A stretch of DNA of 64,000 bases. Source: Cladochytrium replicatum. Lineage: Eukaryota > Chytridiomycota > Chytridiomycetes > Cladochytriales > Cladochytriaceae. Positions 10,178-20,407 of this stretch are shown here, in pieces (position 1 is the stretch's first letter; each line of letters starts with the position of its first letter). Both the position numbers and the translations under genes were made by a program. The stretch spans positions 114,541-178,540 of the forward strand of contig JAHLKD010000109.1 in the NCBI GenBank assembly GCA_025526935.1, written 5' to 3'. The notes under the pieces are model-generated. The model was given only the letters and a program-made list of their open reading frames with translations. It ran no database searches and was not told the origin of the DNA.

Positions 10178-10965
10178 ATGGCAGAAATGATCAAGACTCC
10201 AACCGCATTGAAACTCACGTATTTTCCCATCGAAGCTTTGGGTGAACCGATCCGACTTGCATTCTTTATCGGTATACCTCCATGCCGATGTTCACATGGA
10301 TTTCAAACCTGACAATTGCTTGTTTTGAAGGCGGGATCGAGTTTGAAGATGAACGTGTGCACTGGAATGATTTCGGAAGCATTCGTGGATCATTGCCCTT
10401 CGGTCAGCTCCCGATCCTGACTATCGACAACAAAACCGTTCTTTGCCAGGCACGAACTTCACCATCCCGTCTTCCTGAAACCACTTGGATTGATGTTTTG
10501 TTTACTTAGTCTCAAGCCATCCTCCGCTACGCTGGACGTCTCGCGAACCTGTACCCATCTGACCCCCTCGAAGCCGCCCTCGTCGACCAGGTTACCTTCG
10601 GAGCTCAGGAGATTCCCGAGGCGATCCGGAATACCATGTCTGTATACGACAAGGAGCAAAAGCGAGCGGTGCGCGAAGCTCTGGTCGCAAATGGCCCACC
10701 GGCAGGTATCGTGTTGCGGACGTTCGGGCATCTCGACGGGTTGTTGGGACAAACAAGTGGTACATTTTCCGTTGGCGACAAGTTGACCATCGCGGATCTG
10801 TTTGTGTTCAACATGGTCGCCGAGTTTATGACCGGACACTGGGACATGGTTCCAGAGTCAGCGAGAATTCCTCAGCCGTTTGCGAATGTAATGAAGGTAT
10901 ATCAAAACGTTAAAAGTCATCCGAAAGTCGTAGAATGGTACAAGATTCAGCAGAAGGAGAGATGA
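10178..10965 (+). CDS. Glutathione S-transferase (sigma/alpha-like)
   Basis: Three exons: 10178-10271, 10331-10449 and 10510-10965. They join in frame to 222 aa. The thioredoxin-like N-terminal domain has LTYFPIEALGEPIRLAFF with the early Tyr (in LTYF) expected as the catalytic residue, then FGQLPILTID (cis-Pro) and the glutathione-binding QSQAILRYAGR. The C-terminal helical domain contains DKLTIADLFVFNMV, the N-capping motif of GSTs. The second intron has a GC donor (CAG|GCACGA at 10450) and an AG acceptor; no GT donor would keep the QSQAILR motif. It conjugates glutathione to electrophiles or acts as a related isomerase; the substrate is unknown. Confidence 0.88.
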
Positions 10966-11075
10966 AGACAATGGTTTGAGGTGTACAGAAACACATTTTC
11001 TCAAAATAGAATGTGACAGTTCAAGTGTGCTTTGAAATTGAACGTTGTCCTGTTTGAGATACTGATCCACCACCG

Positions 11076-13135
11076 CTATTCTGCATCGACTTGTTCCTCG
11101 AGATTGCTCCAGCGCTGTATAACCAAAAAGTTCCAATCGCAAATCATCAGCAATATCAAATCCCCGCCACTGTGCAAACATACAAAGCTTTGACGAGCGT
11201 ATTGAAAGTCATCTGCATCTTTCTGATTTCCGTAAACACGCTGTTTTCCACAAAAAATCCTCGCTCGAGCATCGAAAAGTCGAATCCTGCTACCTTGGTC
11301 ATTTCCTTTGTCATGTTTCGAACCGGCAGGGTGATCCCTATGATCACGATGATGACGACCAAAATGGAAACCGTTCCGAAGGCGATGGTCACGATGATCG
11401 CGGACCTTTGCGCGTCGTCGATGGCGCCGAAAAAGTCGTGTCGTGGGATCGCGGCGACAAAGTAGAGTTGGGATGTGGAGGGCACCGTGAGAGATCTGAC
11501 GGAGTAGGTCCACTCTTGGTTGTCGATGAACGCGGTTTGGAGTGATCCGAAAACGGTCCGAATTGCCGAGAAGGAGTTTGAAGCGGCTTGGAGATCCTTT
11601 GACAATTCGGCGATGACCCTGTCACTGGCTTGTGTTGCCGGCACTACATTTAAGTAAGGAACCCTTTAGAATTTAATTCAGCTCATTGCGCTCACGGTAC
11701 CAAAGTCTGTTCCGCCGTCGTTTGCAATGGGTGAGTTGGTGCTACTGGCAAGAAGGTGTCCCTTTTCGTCGATCAGAAACAATCGCGCATTGCTTGAAGG
11801 AACAAGGCTAACAAACATTTCCCTTATCTGTTAGGACATCTGAGCACATGATTTCTTAATATGAGATTGAATTTTACATACCATGTCACTAGCGGACATT
11901 GGAAATCCCGCAGAGTAAGGAGCTGTCGGACCGTAGCGAGCGATCGGATGGGCATGGGCACAAGCGGCTAGAAAGGCTCCATTAAAGATTCTATTGTCAT
12001 TGTTCCGGACGTTCGTTACCATAAGTCAGAAACAGGGTGTTGAAGAGTAGTTCAGGTTTCCAGATTCCGTTTGATGTTGGGCATGAGGACTGAACCATGC
12101 ACGTAAACGCAAAGCTCACCATTGGCGGTGTGATAAAGTTGATCAATGTTGGGCCTTAAAATTGGTTTCTCAGTGAAGTGTGGATAGTCTTGCGTAGTGG
12201 GAAAAGAATTACCAGGCACTCCGGTGACAGGATCAATAGAGCTTATAAAACAAGAGCTACTGTTCGAGTAGTCGCACCACTGTAATCCGGAAGATTGGCC
12301 GCCGGGAACCCTCCACCACAAGCTCACTCGCATTCCAGGCGGAGCATCTGCAGGTACATCGTTGTTGAGATTGATTCTCTGGCAGAATACTGTGGAACGG
12401 AAGTTTTTTGTGAAAAGAGGCATGAAAAATTGGAGCTAATGTACGTACCAAGACTTGATCCAGGAATGTTTGACTGCAGAAGTAAACCGTACATCCACAA
12501 GTTGACCCTGGTGTCATTGTTAAAGTTCCGACTGCGAGTCACAACATCTACGACGGATGGTGATGCGATAGAAGACAAAACCAGAGCTGCAGATGAATTA
12601 AGAACTGAAGTAAGCTCGACGTTGACATTGTCCACGACGCTCTATGCAAGGACATGAGCGATCGGTCAACACCGCCAATTTGTTCTCACGTTCAGAACTT
12701 TTCCAGTGAGAACGTTGCTGACTGAAAACATGGCATTGAGCAACAGGACAGAGGACTTTTTTTGTCAAGCGAGTTGAGAAGGAGTGGCATGAAGGTTTGA
12801 AGAATTGTACTTACGGGGATTACAGTGAGACATAGAGCGGGTACTAAGAGGCTTAAAGTTGCAACTGAAAAAGGGACTGAAAAGCTTCCCGTCTTAGTGT
12901 CCTTCTTATTCCCAGATGCCAGATCTCCAACGGCAACCTTTCTGTGTCGGCCATAATTCACTCTCAAGGATATGGATTCAAATTCTAGAGGAAGCCTTGA
13001 AATCCAGGGCGAAGTTTCTTCAACAAACGATCGGCCCCCCCCCCCCCCCCCCCCAATCGATCCATTCAATGGTTCGGTTCTGAGTAATGTTGAATCTCCA
13101 GGATGGGAACAGTAATATTTTGTGCATTCATTCAA
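11076..13135 (-). CDS. Membrane sensor with extracellular Cache-like region, TM and HAMP-like segment
   Basis: Minus-strand gene. Confident first exons are 13135-12815, 12755-12690 and one starting at 12642; they join in phase. The N-terminus has one TM helix (FSVATLSLLVPALCLTVIP), then an extracellular part of about 350 residues (SNVLTGKVLN, SVVDNVNVELTSVL, later RVSLWWRVPGGQSSG). A second TM (IIVTIAFGTVSILVVIIVII) follows, then a HAMP-like stretch (LPVRNMTKEMTKVAGFDFSM ... TEIRKMQMTFNTLVKAL). After a final intron only 12 residues (RWSNLEEQVDAE) remain before the stop at 11076. The layout resembles the front half of chytrid Cache-HAMP receptor cyclases or kinases but has no output domain. 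Either it signals through a partner or it is a truncated copy. A run of 20 C lies in exon 1. Confidence 0.6.
13035..13054. repeat. Homopolymer of 20 C in a coding exon
   Basis: The run encodes a poly-Gly stretch near residue 28-34 of the membrane sensor on the minus strand. No in-frame ATG follows it before the first TM helix, so any slippage would shift the frame of the whole protein. Confidence 0.8.
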
Positions 13136-13851
13136 ATCGAATTGTTACTATTTCTAGCAATAGAGTCGATACATCATAAGATAGATGCACCCGCTATGAT
13201 TTGAGTTATTTGAGTAATGGTTACACGTTCCATCTGTGTGGCTATAACAATATATTTTGCCACAGTGCCACAGTGCCACACCCAGTGGCGTTCTGTGGCT
13301 CTGTAATCTCATGTGACCAGTGGTCCACATTCACAGCCACCGGACAGCCCATAACCATTGAGTTGTTGCACTCTGACCTAGAGCGAAGCGTTTATTCGTT
13401 CGTTCGACTCGACGACTGGACTGCATTCATTGCCGAACCATTGCCATCACAGACTCCCATTGTCAATCAGTTAGTACTGCTTGCACATTCTGTGCCTGTA
13501 TTCCTGTACCGTGTTGCAAGTCGTTGCTGGTAAGCCCAATAAGTCGAACCTGTTCGAAGTGCATTCTTACTGCATGGAATGGGACTGTGTTGTGGTTGAA
13601 TGGATTCCCCTTGCAATCGTTACCCCTGCCCAACAATGTCACACATCCTCCTGCCGCCCATCATGCGTCCTGCTCAGCCCCACCCCATTCGTTTCATCCC
13701 CTCGTGTTGATATATCACCCCCAAATTCCCTCAGACTCCCAATTTACGCGCTGACAGCTCTACTCTTTCTCTCGACCTCTTTGCATTCAGAACAGCGCTC
13801 AGTTCGCTTTCAGCACCCCATCTTTCTTTAAAGCTACTCAGTCTCACAACA
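13136..13851. other. Divergent upstream region between sensor and BTG genes
   Basis: About 716 bp shared by two divergent genes. Plus-strand open frames across 13201-13831 are pyrimidine-rich and show no family resemblance. The C/T-rich DNA just upstream of 13852 is typical of a fungal promoter and 5' UTR. No other feature is seen. Confidence 0.5.
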
Positions 13852-14451
13852 ATGCTGCTAGAAATCGCAGCCGCCGTTGAATTCCTTTCGAAACCATTCT
13901 CGAATCGTATGCTCCCGGAACAAACACAGTCCTTCCGGGACTCATTGCGTCTGCGTCTCCATCACCGCTTCCAGAACCACTGGGAGCCTTCTGCACCTTT
14001 CAAAGGCAACGCATACAGAGCTCTCTGCTTCTTCCCTGGGAAGCTCGACCCCATCGTTGCCGCAGCTGCCCGAGACGCAGGGATTGAGAACGCATCGGCA
14101 TATTTCCCGCCCGACCTTGTTGTATGGACGGACCCGATGTCTGTGACATACCGGGTCGGCGACTTTGGATATGTTCACATGATCTATGAGGACAAGACGA
14201 ACGGGAGGGTTCAGATTTCCTTGCCGCCCAGCCCGCCGCAGTCGAACCCCGATGCTCCATCGGGAAACACTCCAATCGTACGCACGGTGCTCCCAGCAAC
14301 GCCGAATAGCCAGACATCTGAAATGTCGTCATATTTTGCTGCTAATAACTCGCCCGCCGTTTCTCCTCCGCGGTTACCTGCTTCGCCACCGAATGAGGCT
14401 GCGTACCAGATCTATTACGATCCCTCGAGCCAGCCCATACTTGCAAATTAG
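13852..14451 (+). CDS. BTG/Tob (APRO) domain protein
   Basis: An intronless 199-aa protein. The first ~115 residues are a BTG/Tob domain: MLLEIAAAVEFLSKPFSN, LPEQTQSFRDSLRLRL, HWEPSAPFKGNAYRALCF (Box A), then FPPDLVVWTDPMSVTYRVGD and FGYVHMIYE (Box B). The remaining 85 residues are Pro/Ser-rich and probably disordered. In animals BTG/Tob proteins bridge the CAF1/CCR4-NOT deadenylase to RNA-binding proteins and slow proliferation. The Box A and Box B residues that contact CAF1 appear conserved, so a link to mRNA deadenylation is a reasonable inference. The divergent neighbour is a membrane sensor. A long pyrimidine-rich 3' flank follows. Confidence 0.88.
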   Translation: MLLEIAAAVEFLSKPFSNRMLPEQTQSFRDSLRLRLHHRFQNHWEPSAPFKGNAYRALCFFPGKLDPIVAAAARDAGIENASAYFPPDLVVWTDPMSVTYRVGDFGYVHMIYEDKTNGRVQISLPPSPPQSNPDAPSGNTPIVRTVLPATPNSQTSEMSSYFAANNSPAVSPPRLPASPPNEAAYQIYYDPSSQPILAN

Positions 14452-15568
14452 GGAATAACTGCCAACGACACCTATTTTTCCGCGTCTTGGTCGATTTATG
14501 GCGGAATATTCAGCTATTTTGTTGCTACTAATTAGTATGGATTTTTTTCGGTTGATGTTCTCTTTGATGTCTTGTTCAGTTTCATTTGTGAACTTGCGTG
14601 TTTATTCGAGTTCGTTTTAAACTTTATTCCCCCTTTGTTCTCTCACTGGATCCGGTTGCAGGGCAACCATCACACGCTCTTTCACCCTCCGAATTTCCTC
14701 CTGCCCTGCTTGTTTTTAAATTACTCCGGTGTTTTCTTATGGAAGACAACAGCAAAAACTTATGCAACCCTTTTCTGGCAAAACACATTCCCTCTCTCAC
14801 TTTTTACACACACATCTGTGGTAAACAGTTCGACAAACACTTTTTTTGCAAAAACATTTTGCGATATTGTTGTCGAGTTCTACACATGCCCACAACCCAG
14901 TTCTCAGAGCACACTAAGTGATATTCTTGATACAACCCGATCCATTGAGCCGATGTCTCGCCAGAGTGTTTTTATCTCTTTCTCTCGACCTGCACGCACA
15001 ACTTCTACCCACAGGCTTCTTTTTTATATCCTCTCTCCGCCTTGAGAATCATGTTGTTGATATTCTTTCCCCCACCACGAACGAGAAATTAAAAACACCG
15101 CTCTTCTTTCCTTTGCTCAAATGTCGGAGTTTTCTCAAATTTTATCTTTATCTTTTTCCTCCTCAATGTGTTTGTGTATGTAATGGGAATTTGGACTATC
15201 ATTATTCGGGTAAGCTATTTTGTTGTTGCTGAATTGTTTCCCTTTTTTGTTGTTTGGTTATTTTCGAATTTAATTTCTGTAGCCAGTGAAGAAGCCCAGA
15301 TAATGTTCATCCGGGGAGTCGTGCCATGTGGGTACATTTTGGGGGACCCTTTTTTTTTTTGTTTCGTGAATGATAAAATTCTGTGCTAATCGATAGTTTG
15401 ATACTGGTTTCTAAATAAACAACCGTCCAAAGCCCTTCCATGGCACGATTCCGTCCAGATCACCCCATACTCCAAATGGCCACACTTTTTGCGCCCTGTC
15501 CTCCTGATTGATCTATTTATTCACCTGCGCTGCGCTCTTTCAACACTATTGGAGCTTTTGGATCTGAC
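14452..15568. other. Long pyrimidine-rich region 3' of BTG
   Basis: 1.1 kb, T/C-rich on the plus strand with runs such as 15350-15361 (T-rich). Open frames here are hydrophobic, repetitive in composition and have no recognisable domain. It may be a long 3' UTR of the BTG gene plus the promoter of the sterol reductase. I see no gene. Confidence 0.5.
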
Positions 15569-17347
15569 ATGGCCGTGAGCGAGGACCTCAAGCAACGCAA
15601 GGGCGTGTCGAAGAAGCAGCGTCAACCAACCGACGCGAAGAAGGGCGAGGACAATGTCGTCGCTCAGACGGGACAAACGTGGGGTCGCACACGCGGTGAG
15701 CATCGATCCCGCAGATGGTCTTAGACCGTTGATTTACGCAAGTTCTAGATGTGCCGCTGTCGTCTGTCATTGGCGTGAGCATGATCATGGCGTTCTGTCC
15801 GCTATTGGTACTGTACTTTTGGAGCGCGTGCACGTATGACGAGTGCAGGATCCTCGGACCCGCATTGAAAGCCGTCGATGATCCGCAGCGCTTTCTGAAG
15901 GAGTTCTTCCCTGTGCCGACTAATGGTAACAACAAAAGTGTTCGCGGTTTTAATTTTTTTTGTGATTTTTAAAACTCGTTACACACAGAGGGATTCGCGT
16001 TGTATTTCGGGTGGTTGCTGTTCCAAGGGCTCTGCTACGCTTTCGTTCCCGCCAAGGTTGGATACGGGCAGACGACCCCCGCGGGCCTGACTCTTCCTTA
16101 CGTCGTAAGATCTTGTATTGTAATTCGAACCATCCACTAATTTTTGCGCATGGCTCAGGTCAACGGTCTCCGCGTCTGGGTGATCACGCACGCGCTCTAC
16201 ATCCTCGGCTCCGATCTCTTCCTGAACCTCTACCCTCTAACCCTGATCTACGACCACTGGCCCGCGCTCCTCGTCGCCGCCAACTGCTACGGCTACTTCC
16301 TCACGTTCTTCACCTACGCCAAAGCACACCTGTTCCCCTCCCACCCGGCCGACCGCAAGTTCTCCGGCTCGGCGGCGTACGATCTCTTCTTCGGGATCGA
16401 ATTCAACCCCCGCCTGGGCAAACTGTGGGATTTCAAGCTGTTCCATAATGGCCGCCCGGGCATCGTGGCGTGGACACTGATCAACCTGTCGTTTGCGGCT
16501 GCGCAGGCGAAGATTTTGGGGAGGGTGACGAATTCGATGGTGCTGGTGAACATCTTGCATGTGATCTACGTCGTGGATTTCTTTTGGAATGAGGATTGGT
16601 ATCTGAGGACCATCGGTGAGCTGTTCTTCAGCGGGTTCGTGTCTGAATGCGACTGATTTGTGTGATCTTTGCCAGACATTGCGCACGATCACTTTGGATT
16701 CTGTGAGTGCTTTGCACTACCCGTCGTAAGATTCTAACCACAGGGCGACTATCGCTTCTTTAATTTTAGATCTCGCATGGGGTGATTCTGTCTGGCTTCC
16801 GTGGATGGTAATACACTTTCCTTGCTCGAGTTTTCGATTCTCGATCTCACTTTACTTTCTTCAATAGTACACCTTGCAATCGCACTTCCTCGTCCGCCAC
16901 CCCACCGACCTCTCAACCCCAACCTTCCTCCTCGTCCTCGGCCTCGGCCTCGGCGGCTACGCCATCTTCCGCGCCGCCAACAACCAAAAGGACCTCGCTC
17001 GGCGCACGAACGGCGACTGCAAGATCTGGGGCCGTCCCGCCCGCGTCGTGCGCACGCAGTTCCAGACCTCGGACGGCAAGGTCCATACCTCGATCCTGCT
17101 GGCGTCAGGGTTCTGGGGCATTTCGAGGCACTTTAACTACGTCGGGGATCTGATGATCTCGGCAGCGATGTGCTGGGCGTGCGGTGCGCACGAGTGGATC
17201 TTGCCCCAATTTTATTTAGTGTATATGACTATTTTGCTGGTGCATCGGATCGAGAGGGATCATCAGAGGCTTGTGGGGAAGTATGGAAAGTATTGGGAGG
17301 AGTACTGCGGAGTTGTGCGGTACAAGTTGATTCCCTATGTTTACTGA
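15569..17347 (+). CDS. DHCR7: 7-dehydrocholesterol reductase-type sterol reductase
   Basis: About seven exons; start ATG 15569, stop 17345-17347. The ERG4/ERG24 fold is clear. TM segments begin with SSVIGVSMIMAFCPLLVLYF, then GWLLFQGLCYAFVP. Next come NGLRVWVITHALYILG, GIEFNPRLGKLWDFKLF, FNGRP-type [38 protein letters not shown] and WGDSVWLPWMYTLQ. The C-terminus has GYAIFRAANNQKDLARRTNG, the NADPH-site-like WGRPARVV, SRHFNYVGDLMIS and KYGKYWEEYC. The VWLPWMYTLQ and HFNYVGD context follows DHCR7/DWARF5 more than C14 or C24(28) reductases. It would reduce the delta-7 bond of delta-5,7 sterols in the ER, giving cholesterol-like or 24-methyl delta-5 sterols instead of ergosterol. Very small exons occur near 16675-16690 and 16770-16806. 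Confidence 0.87.
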
Positions 17348-18638
17348 GAGCTGGATGTGATTTGGGTTCTTTAAGCTTTTTTTTGTGTGAGATATATTGC
17401 TGTTGCCCTCAAAGCAGCGTTTGCAATTTAATACAAAAGCTCAAGCTACACACATGTAAGCAGTAGAGGTTCTTTGTGAACTGGAACACGGAACTAAATT
17501 CTCTCCCTACTGACATTTACTGAGACAGAATCAGAGGGTAAGCAGACAAAGATCAGAGTGTGAAATCATCCATCACCCGTGCATGAAGTCATGAAGTTAA
17601 GAAACACCGACGGAGATGAAGGTCATACTGATATTTTCAGAACAGCATGCAGACCATTTAAAATAACCGATCCCATAGATCTATATTGATGGGGGGAGGC
17701 TCGTCCTCATATGATTAAGATTAAAGCACAGTGTTCCTACTGAGACAGAAGAAGCTTGCGACACTGCTTTGTGGAGCATTCAAGCGACAAAAAAATTGTA
17801 GCGTACGATGTCAATCCGAGTCATTTAGCGTGTATTGTTGTTGTCGTCTCGGTAATCATTGCTGGAATCGTTCTCGCACATCATCATCGACTCAAGCATG
17901 TCATTGCGGGTAAAGAAACAGGTGTGGATATTTTGCGGTTTCAGTTGTCAATGCGAACGCGGACACATTGTAGTGTTGGAAGGATGAGGACATAGGAGAT
18001 CTTTCTAACTGGGCTGCTTTTTGTGTCTTTTGGTTTGTCGGCTAGTTTGGTTGCAGATTTATTAAAATAATGCACTACTACTATCGATCACTGAGCGACA
18101 AATGTGAAGCAATGTTTTCGCTCAATTTGCTTTCGTCCGGCCACCAATATTGAACATCAAATTTTATTTCTGATCGCTATGGATCTAATCTTCACTATTT
18201 TTTTTTCATTTTTTCGATGTTGTGAAACATGTTCAACTCAACGTTATGTCACTCGGCCTCGGAATGAATGCCTCCATAAGCTGAAAACTTGCTTGCCTCC
18301 GTCATGGATGGTGCTGTGACGAGGCATAGCACGTACGTTCTGCTGCTTCATCGTAAAAGGGGCACTTTGAGCATTCCGGTGTCGCCCATCGCCCCACTTA
18401 ACAATCGCAATAATACCTGAACTCAATTTCGAGCATGAATCTCTGTGCGAGACCCTGTGTTTGTGTAATTTCTTGGTGTTTATTATTCTGATAATATTCT
18501 CTGTCTCCATCTTTACGATGGCCGCTGCCTGCGCTGCAAATTCGAGGTAGTTCTGACGTCCCGAACTTGCACCCCACGCACGGGCATGGACTCTTTTTCT
18601 CTGCTACTGCTAGCTAGAAAACGTCTTCTATTCAAATA
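17348..18638. other. Intergenic region upstream of bHLH gene
   Basis: About 1.3 kb. Short frames near 17756-17995 and 18104-18319 lack convincing starts or domains. I see nothing further. Confidence 0.5.
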
Positions 18639-20207
18639 ATGCACCACCAGCAATCATCGACGGATCCTCCACCGATGGAGTCACTTCCCCAGGCACCCTA
18701 CCCCCCGCCATTACCACCACCTCCTCTTCACCAGACCCTCCAAACCCACCCGAACGCATCAGCATCCGCATGGTTCTCTTCGCTCCCGGGCTTCGTGCAC
18801 TCTCCGACCTCTATCGACGCTCCACAACAGCACTACCAGTACACCCCATGGCCCACCTCCCCTTACCCCGACTTCACGTCCGCAGCTATGGCCGCGGCCG
18901 CCGCGGCCTCCGGCATCCTCCAGCGCACCACCGCTTCCCCGCAACACCTCTTCCACGACGCATCCACAACTAGCTCGCCATCTCTCACTCCCTCAAGTAC
19001 TACCAACACAGTCCCATCAACCTACTTCCCAAGCGGCGAAATGGACCCCTTGGTCCTCAACGTGCCCAGCCCGTCGCCGTACCCGCTCCCCACCGCCGCA
19101 GCGTCGTCCGAAGACGTCTGGAGGGCCATGCAGATGCTACCGTCACCGTCTATGGGTCCAACGACGATGCATGCGGAGGGTGACATCAGGAGGAGCGCGA
19201 GTACAGGGAACTTGCAGCAGCATCAGCAGTCCATGAACGTGATGACGCCCGCACGAATACTAGCCGGCGAGAAATCGCGCGGCCGCACAACCTTGCCCGT
19301 CGTTTCGTCCCCGCTGGGTCTCTCGGCCTCCATCGCGTCTACACCCGACTCCGACCCCGCGGTTCGTCGCAAAGCCCCCGCACGACGCCGAGCGGGTTCC
19401 AAACGAGACGACGATGGATTCGACGACGGAGACGAGGAGGATGAACCCGGACGCCTCGGGAGACGGAAAGCAAACACAATTGCTGCCAGCGGAGTGTCGT
19501 CCGATGGCGCCGGCGTCGGCGTGCGCAGCGCGTTCCACAAGATGGTCGAGCAGAAACGACGCGAGCAGCTCCGCGACGCTTTCGATTCGCTCGTGCACTC
19601 GCTTCCGCCAGAGTACCTTCGGCCCGGCTGGGTCGTGCGAAGGAACCACAATGTCCGGAGCCTGCAGTTTGCGATGGAAGCCACGCGCGCGATCGTGGAC
19701 GCGGCGACGGCGGCGGCGGCAGGGAAGCGGAGGGGCAGGGAAGAAGACGATATTGTCGCGGTCGGAACAGGTGGGAGGAGGGCGACGGGGGCGAGAGGGG
19801 TCAAGACGGCGATGAGTATCTCGAAACGACCCTTTTTGTCTGCAGTTCGGAAGGGAGCCAATTTGAAGGAAGAAGGTGCTGCGGGGGAGGTGACGGTCGA
19901 TCAGCAACTACAAAAGCAGCAGCAGCAACAGCAGCAGCAGCAGGAGAGCGAGATTGCGGAAATCATGTCGTCAACCGATGTTGCTTCGTCGGCAGCAACT
20001 CTGAACAGAGTGGATATCCTTGTGCGCGTGCTTTATTTCATTACGGAGCTGCAGGAGCGGGAGAGGGAGCGGGAGAGGACGATGGACGAGCTTAGGCAGA
20101 GGCTCCATATGCTTAGGGCGGGAAGCGTTGGGGCAGGCAGCGTTGTTAGTGAGAGCAGTAGCAGTGGCAGCAGCAGCAGTAGCACAGGCATGGTTTTAGA
20201 TGGTTAA
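18639..20207 (+). CDS. bHLH transcription factor with very long loop
   Basis: An intronless 522-aa protein. Residues 1-250 are Pro/Ser/Ala-rich and disordered. A basic acidic stretch (RRKAPARRRAGSKRDDDG) precedes the bHLH. The basic region plus helix 1 is at about 297-325 (AFHKMVEQKRREQLRDAF, DSLVHSLP) with the His/Glu/Arg pattern of E-box-binding bHLH proteins. Helix 2 is about 130 residues further on, at 455-472 (LNRVDILVRVLYFITELQ), followed by an Arg/Glu-rich heptad-like extension (ERERERERTMDELRQRLHML). The loop between them holds Ala repeats, basic stretches and a Gln run at about 426-434. DNA binding as a dimer in the nucleus is inferred. The helix 2 match is strong, so the separation is unlikely to be a misread intron: the frame is open throughout. 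Confidence 0.75.
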   Translation: MHHQQSSTDPPPMESLPQAPYPPPLPPPPLHQTLQTHPNASASAWFSSLPGFVHSPTSIDAPQQHYQYTPWPTSPYPDFTSAAMAAAAAASGILQRTTASPQHLFHDASTTSSPSLTPSSTTNTVPSTYFPSGEMDPLVLNVPSPSPYPLPTAAASSEDVWRAMQMLPSPSMGPTTMHAEGDIRRSASTGNLQQHQQSMNVMTPARILAGEKSRGRTTLPVVSSPLGLSASIASTPDSDPAVRRKAPARRRAGSKRDDDGFDDGDEEDEPGRLGRRKANTIAASGVSSDGAGVGVRSAFHKMVEQKRREQLRDAFDSLVHSLPPEYLRPGWVVRRNHNVRSLQFAMEATRAIVDAATAAAAGKRRGREEDDIVAVGTGGRRATGARGVKTAMSISKRPFLSAVRKGANLKEEGAAGEVTVDQQLQKQQQQQQQQQESEIAEIMSSTDVASSAATLNRVDILVRVLYFITELQERERERERTMDELRQRLHMLRAGSVGAGSVVSESSSSGSSSSSTGMVLDG

Positions 20208-20407
20208 ACAAGAAACTAGAATAGCCTTCACTTTTGATGTCAGCGAGAAAACAGCGTCATTTGAATTATAGTCTCTATAGCCAGGTCATTCATTATCAGC
20301 TTCATGTTGATCCGTTCCCATCCTTCCAAGTGTCATTCCATTTATTCTTCCAATTTCCAATTTCAAGTTTAATTTCAAAAATCCCGAAACACGGTGTCAG
20401 GTGACCA

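Noticed and set aside
14572-15389. Overlapping hydrophobic open frames
   Set aside because: Pyrimidine-rich DNA gives Phe/Ser/Leu-rich chance frames; no domain, no splice structure.
17731-17995. Small frame with one hydrophobic stretch
   Set aside because: The longer frame has no ATG at its start, and there is no neighbouring exon or family match.
19223-19907. Two minus-strand frames of over 200 codons opposite the bHLH gene
   Set aside because: GC-rich antisense shadows of a single long coding exon; no domains.
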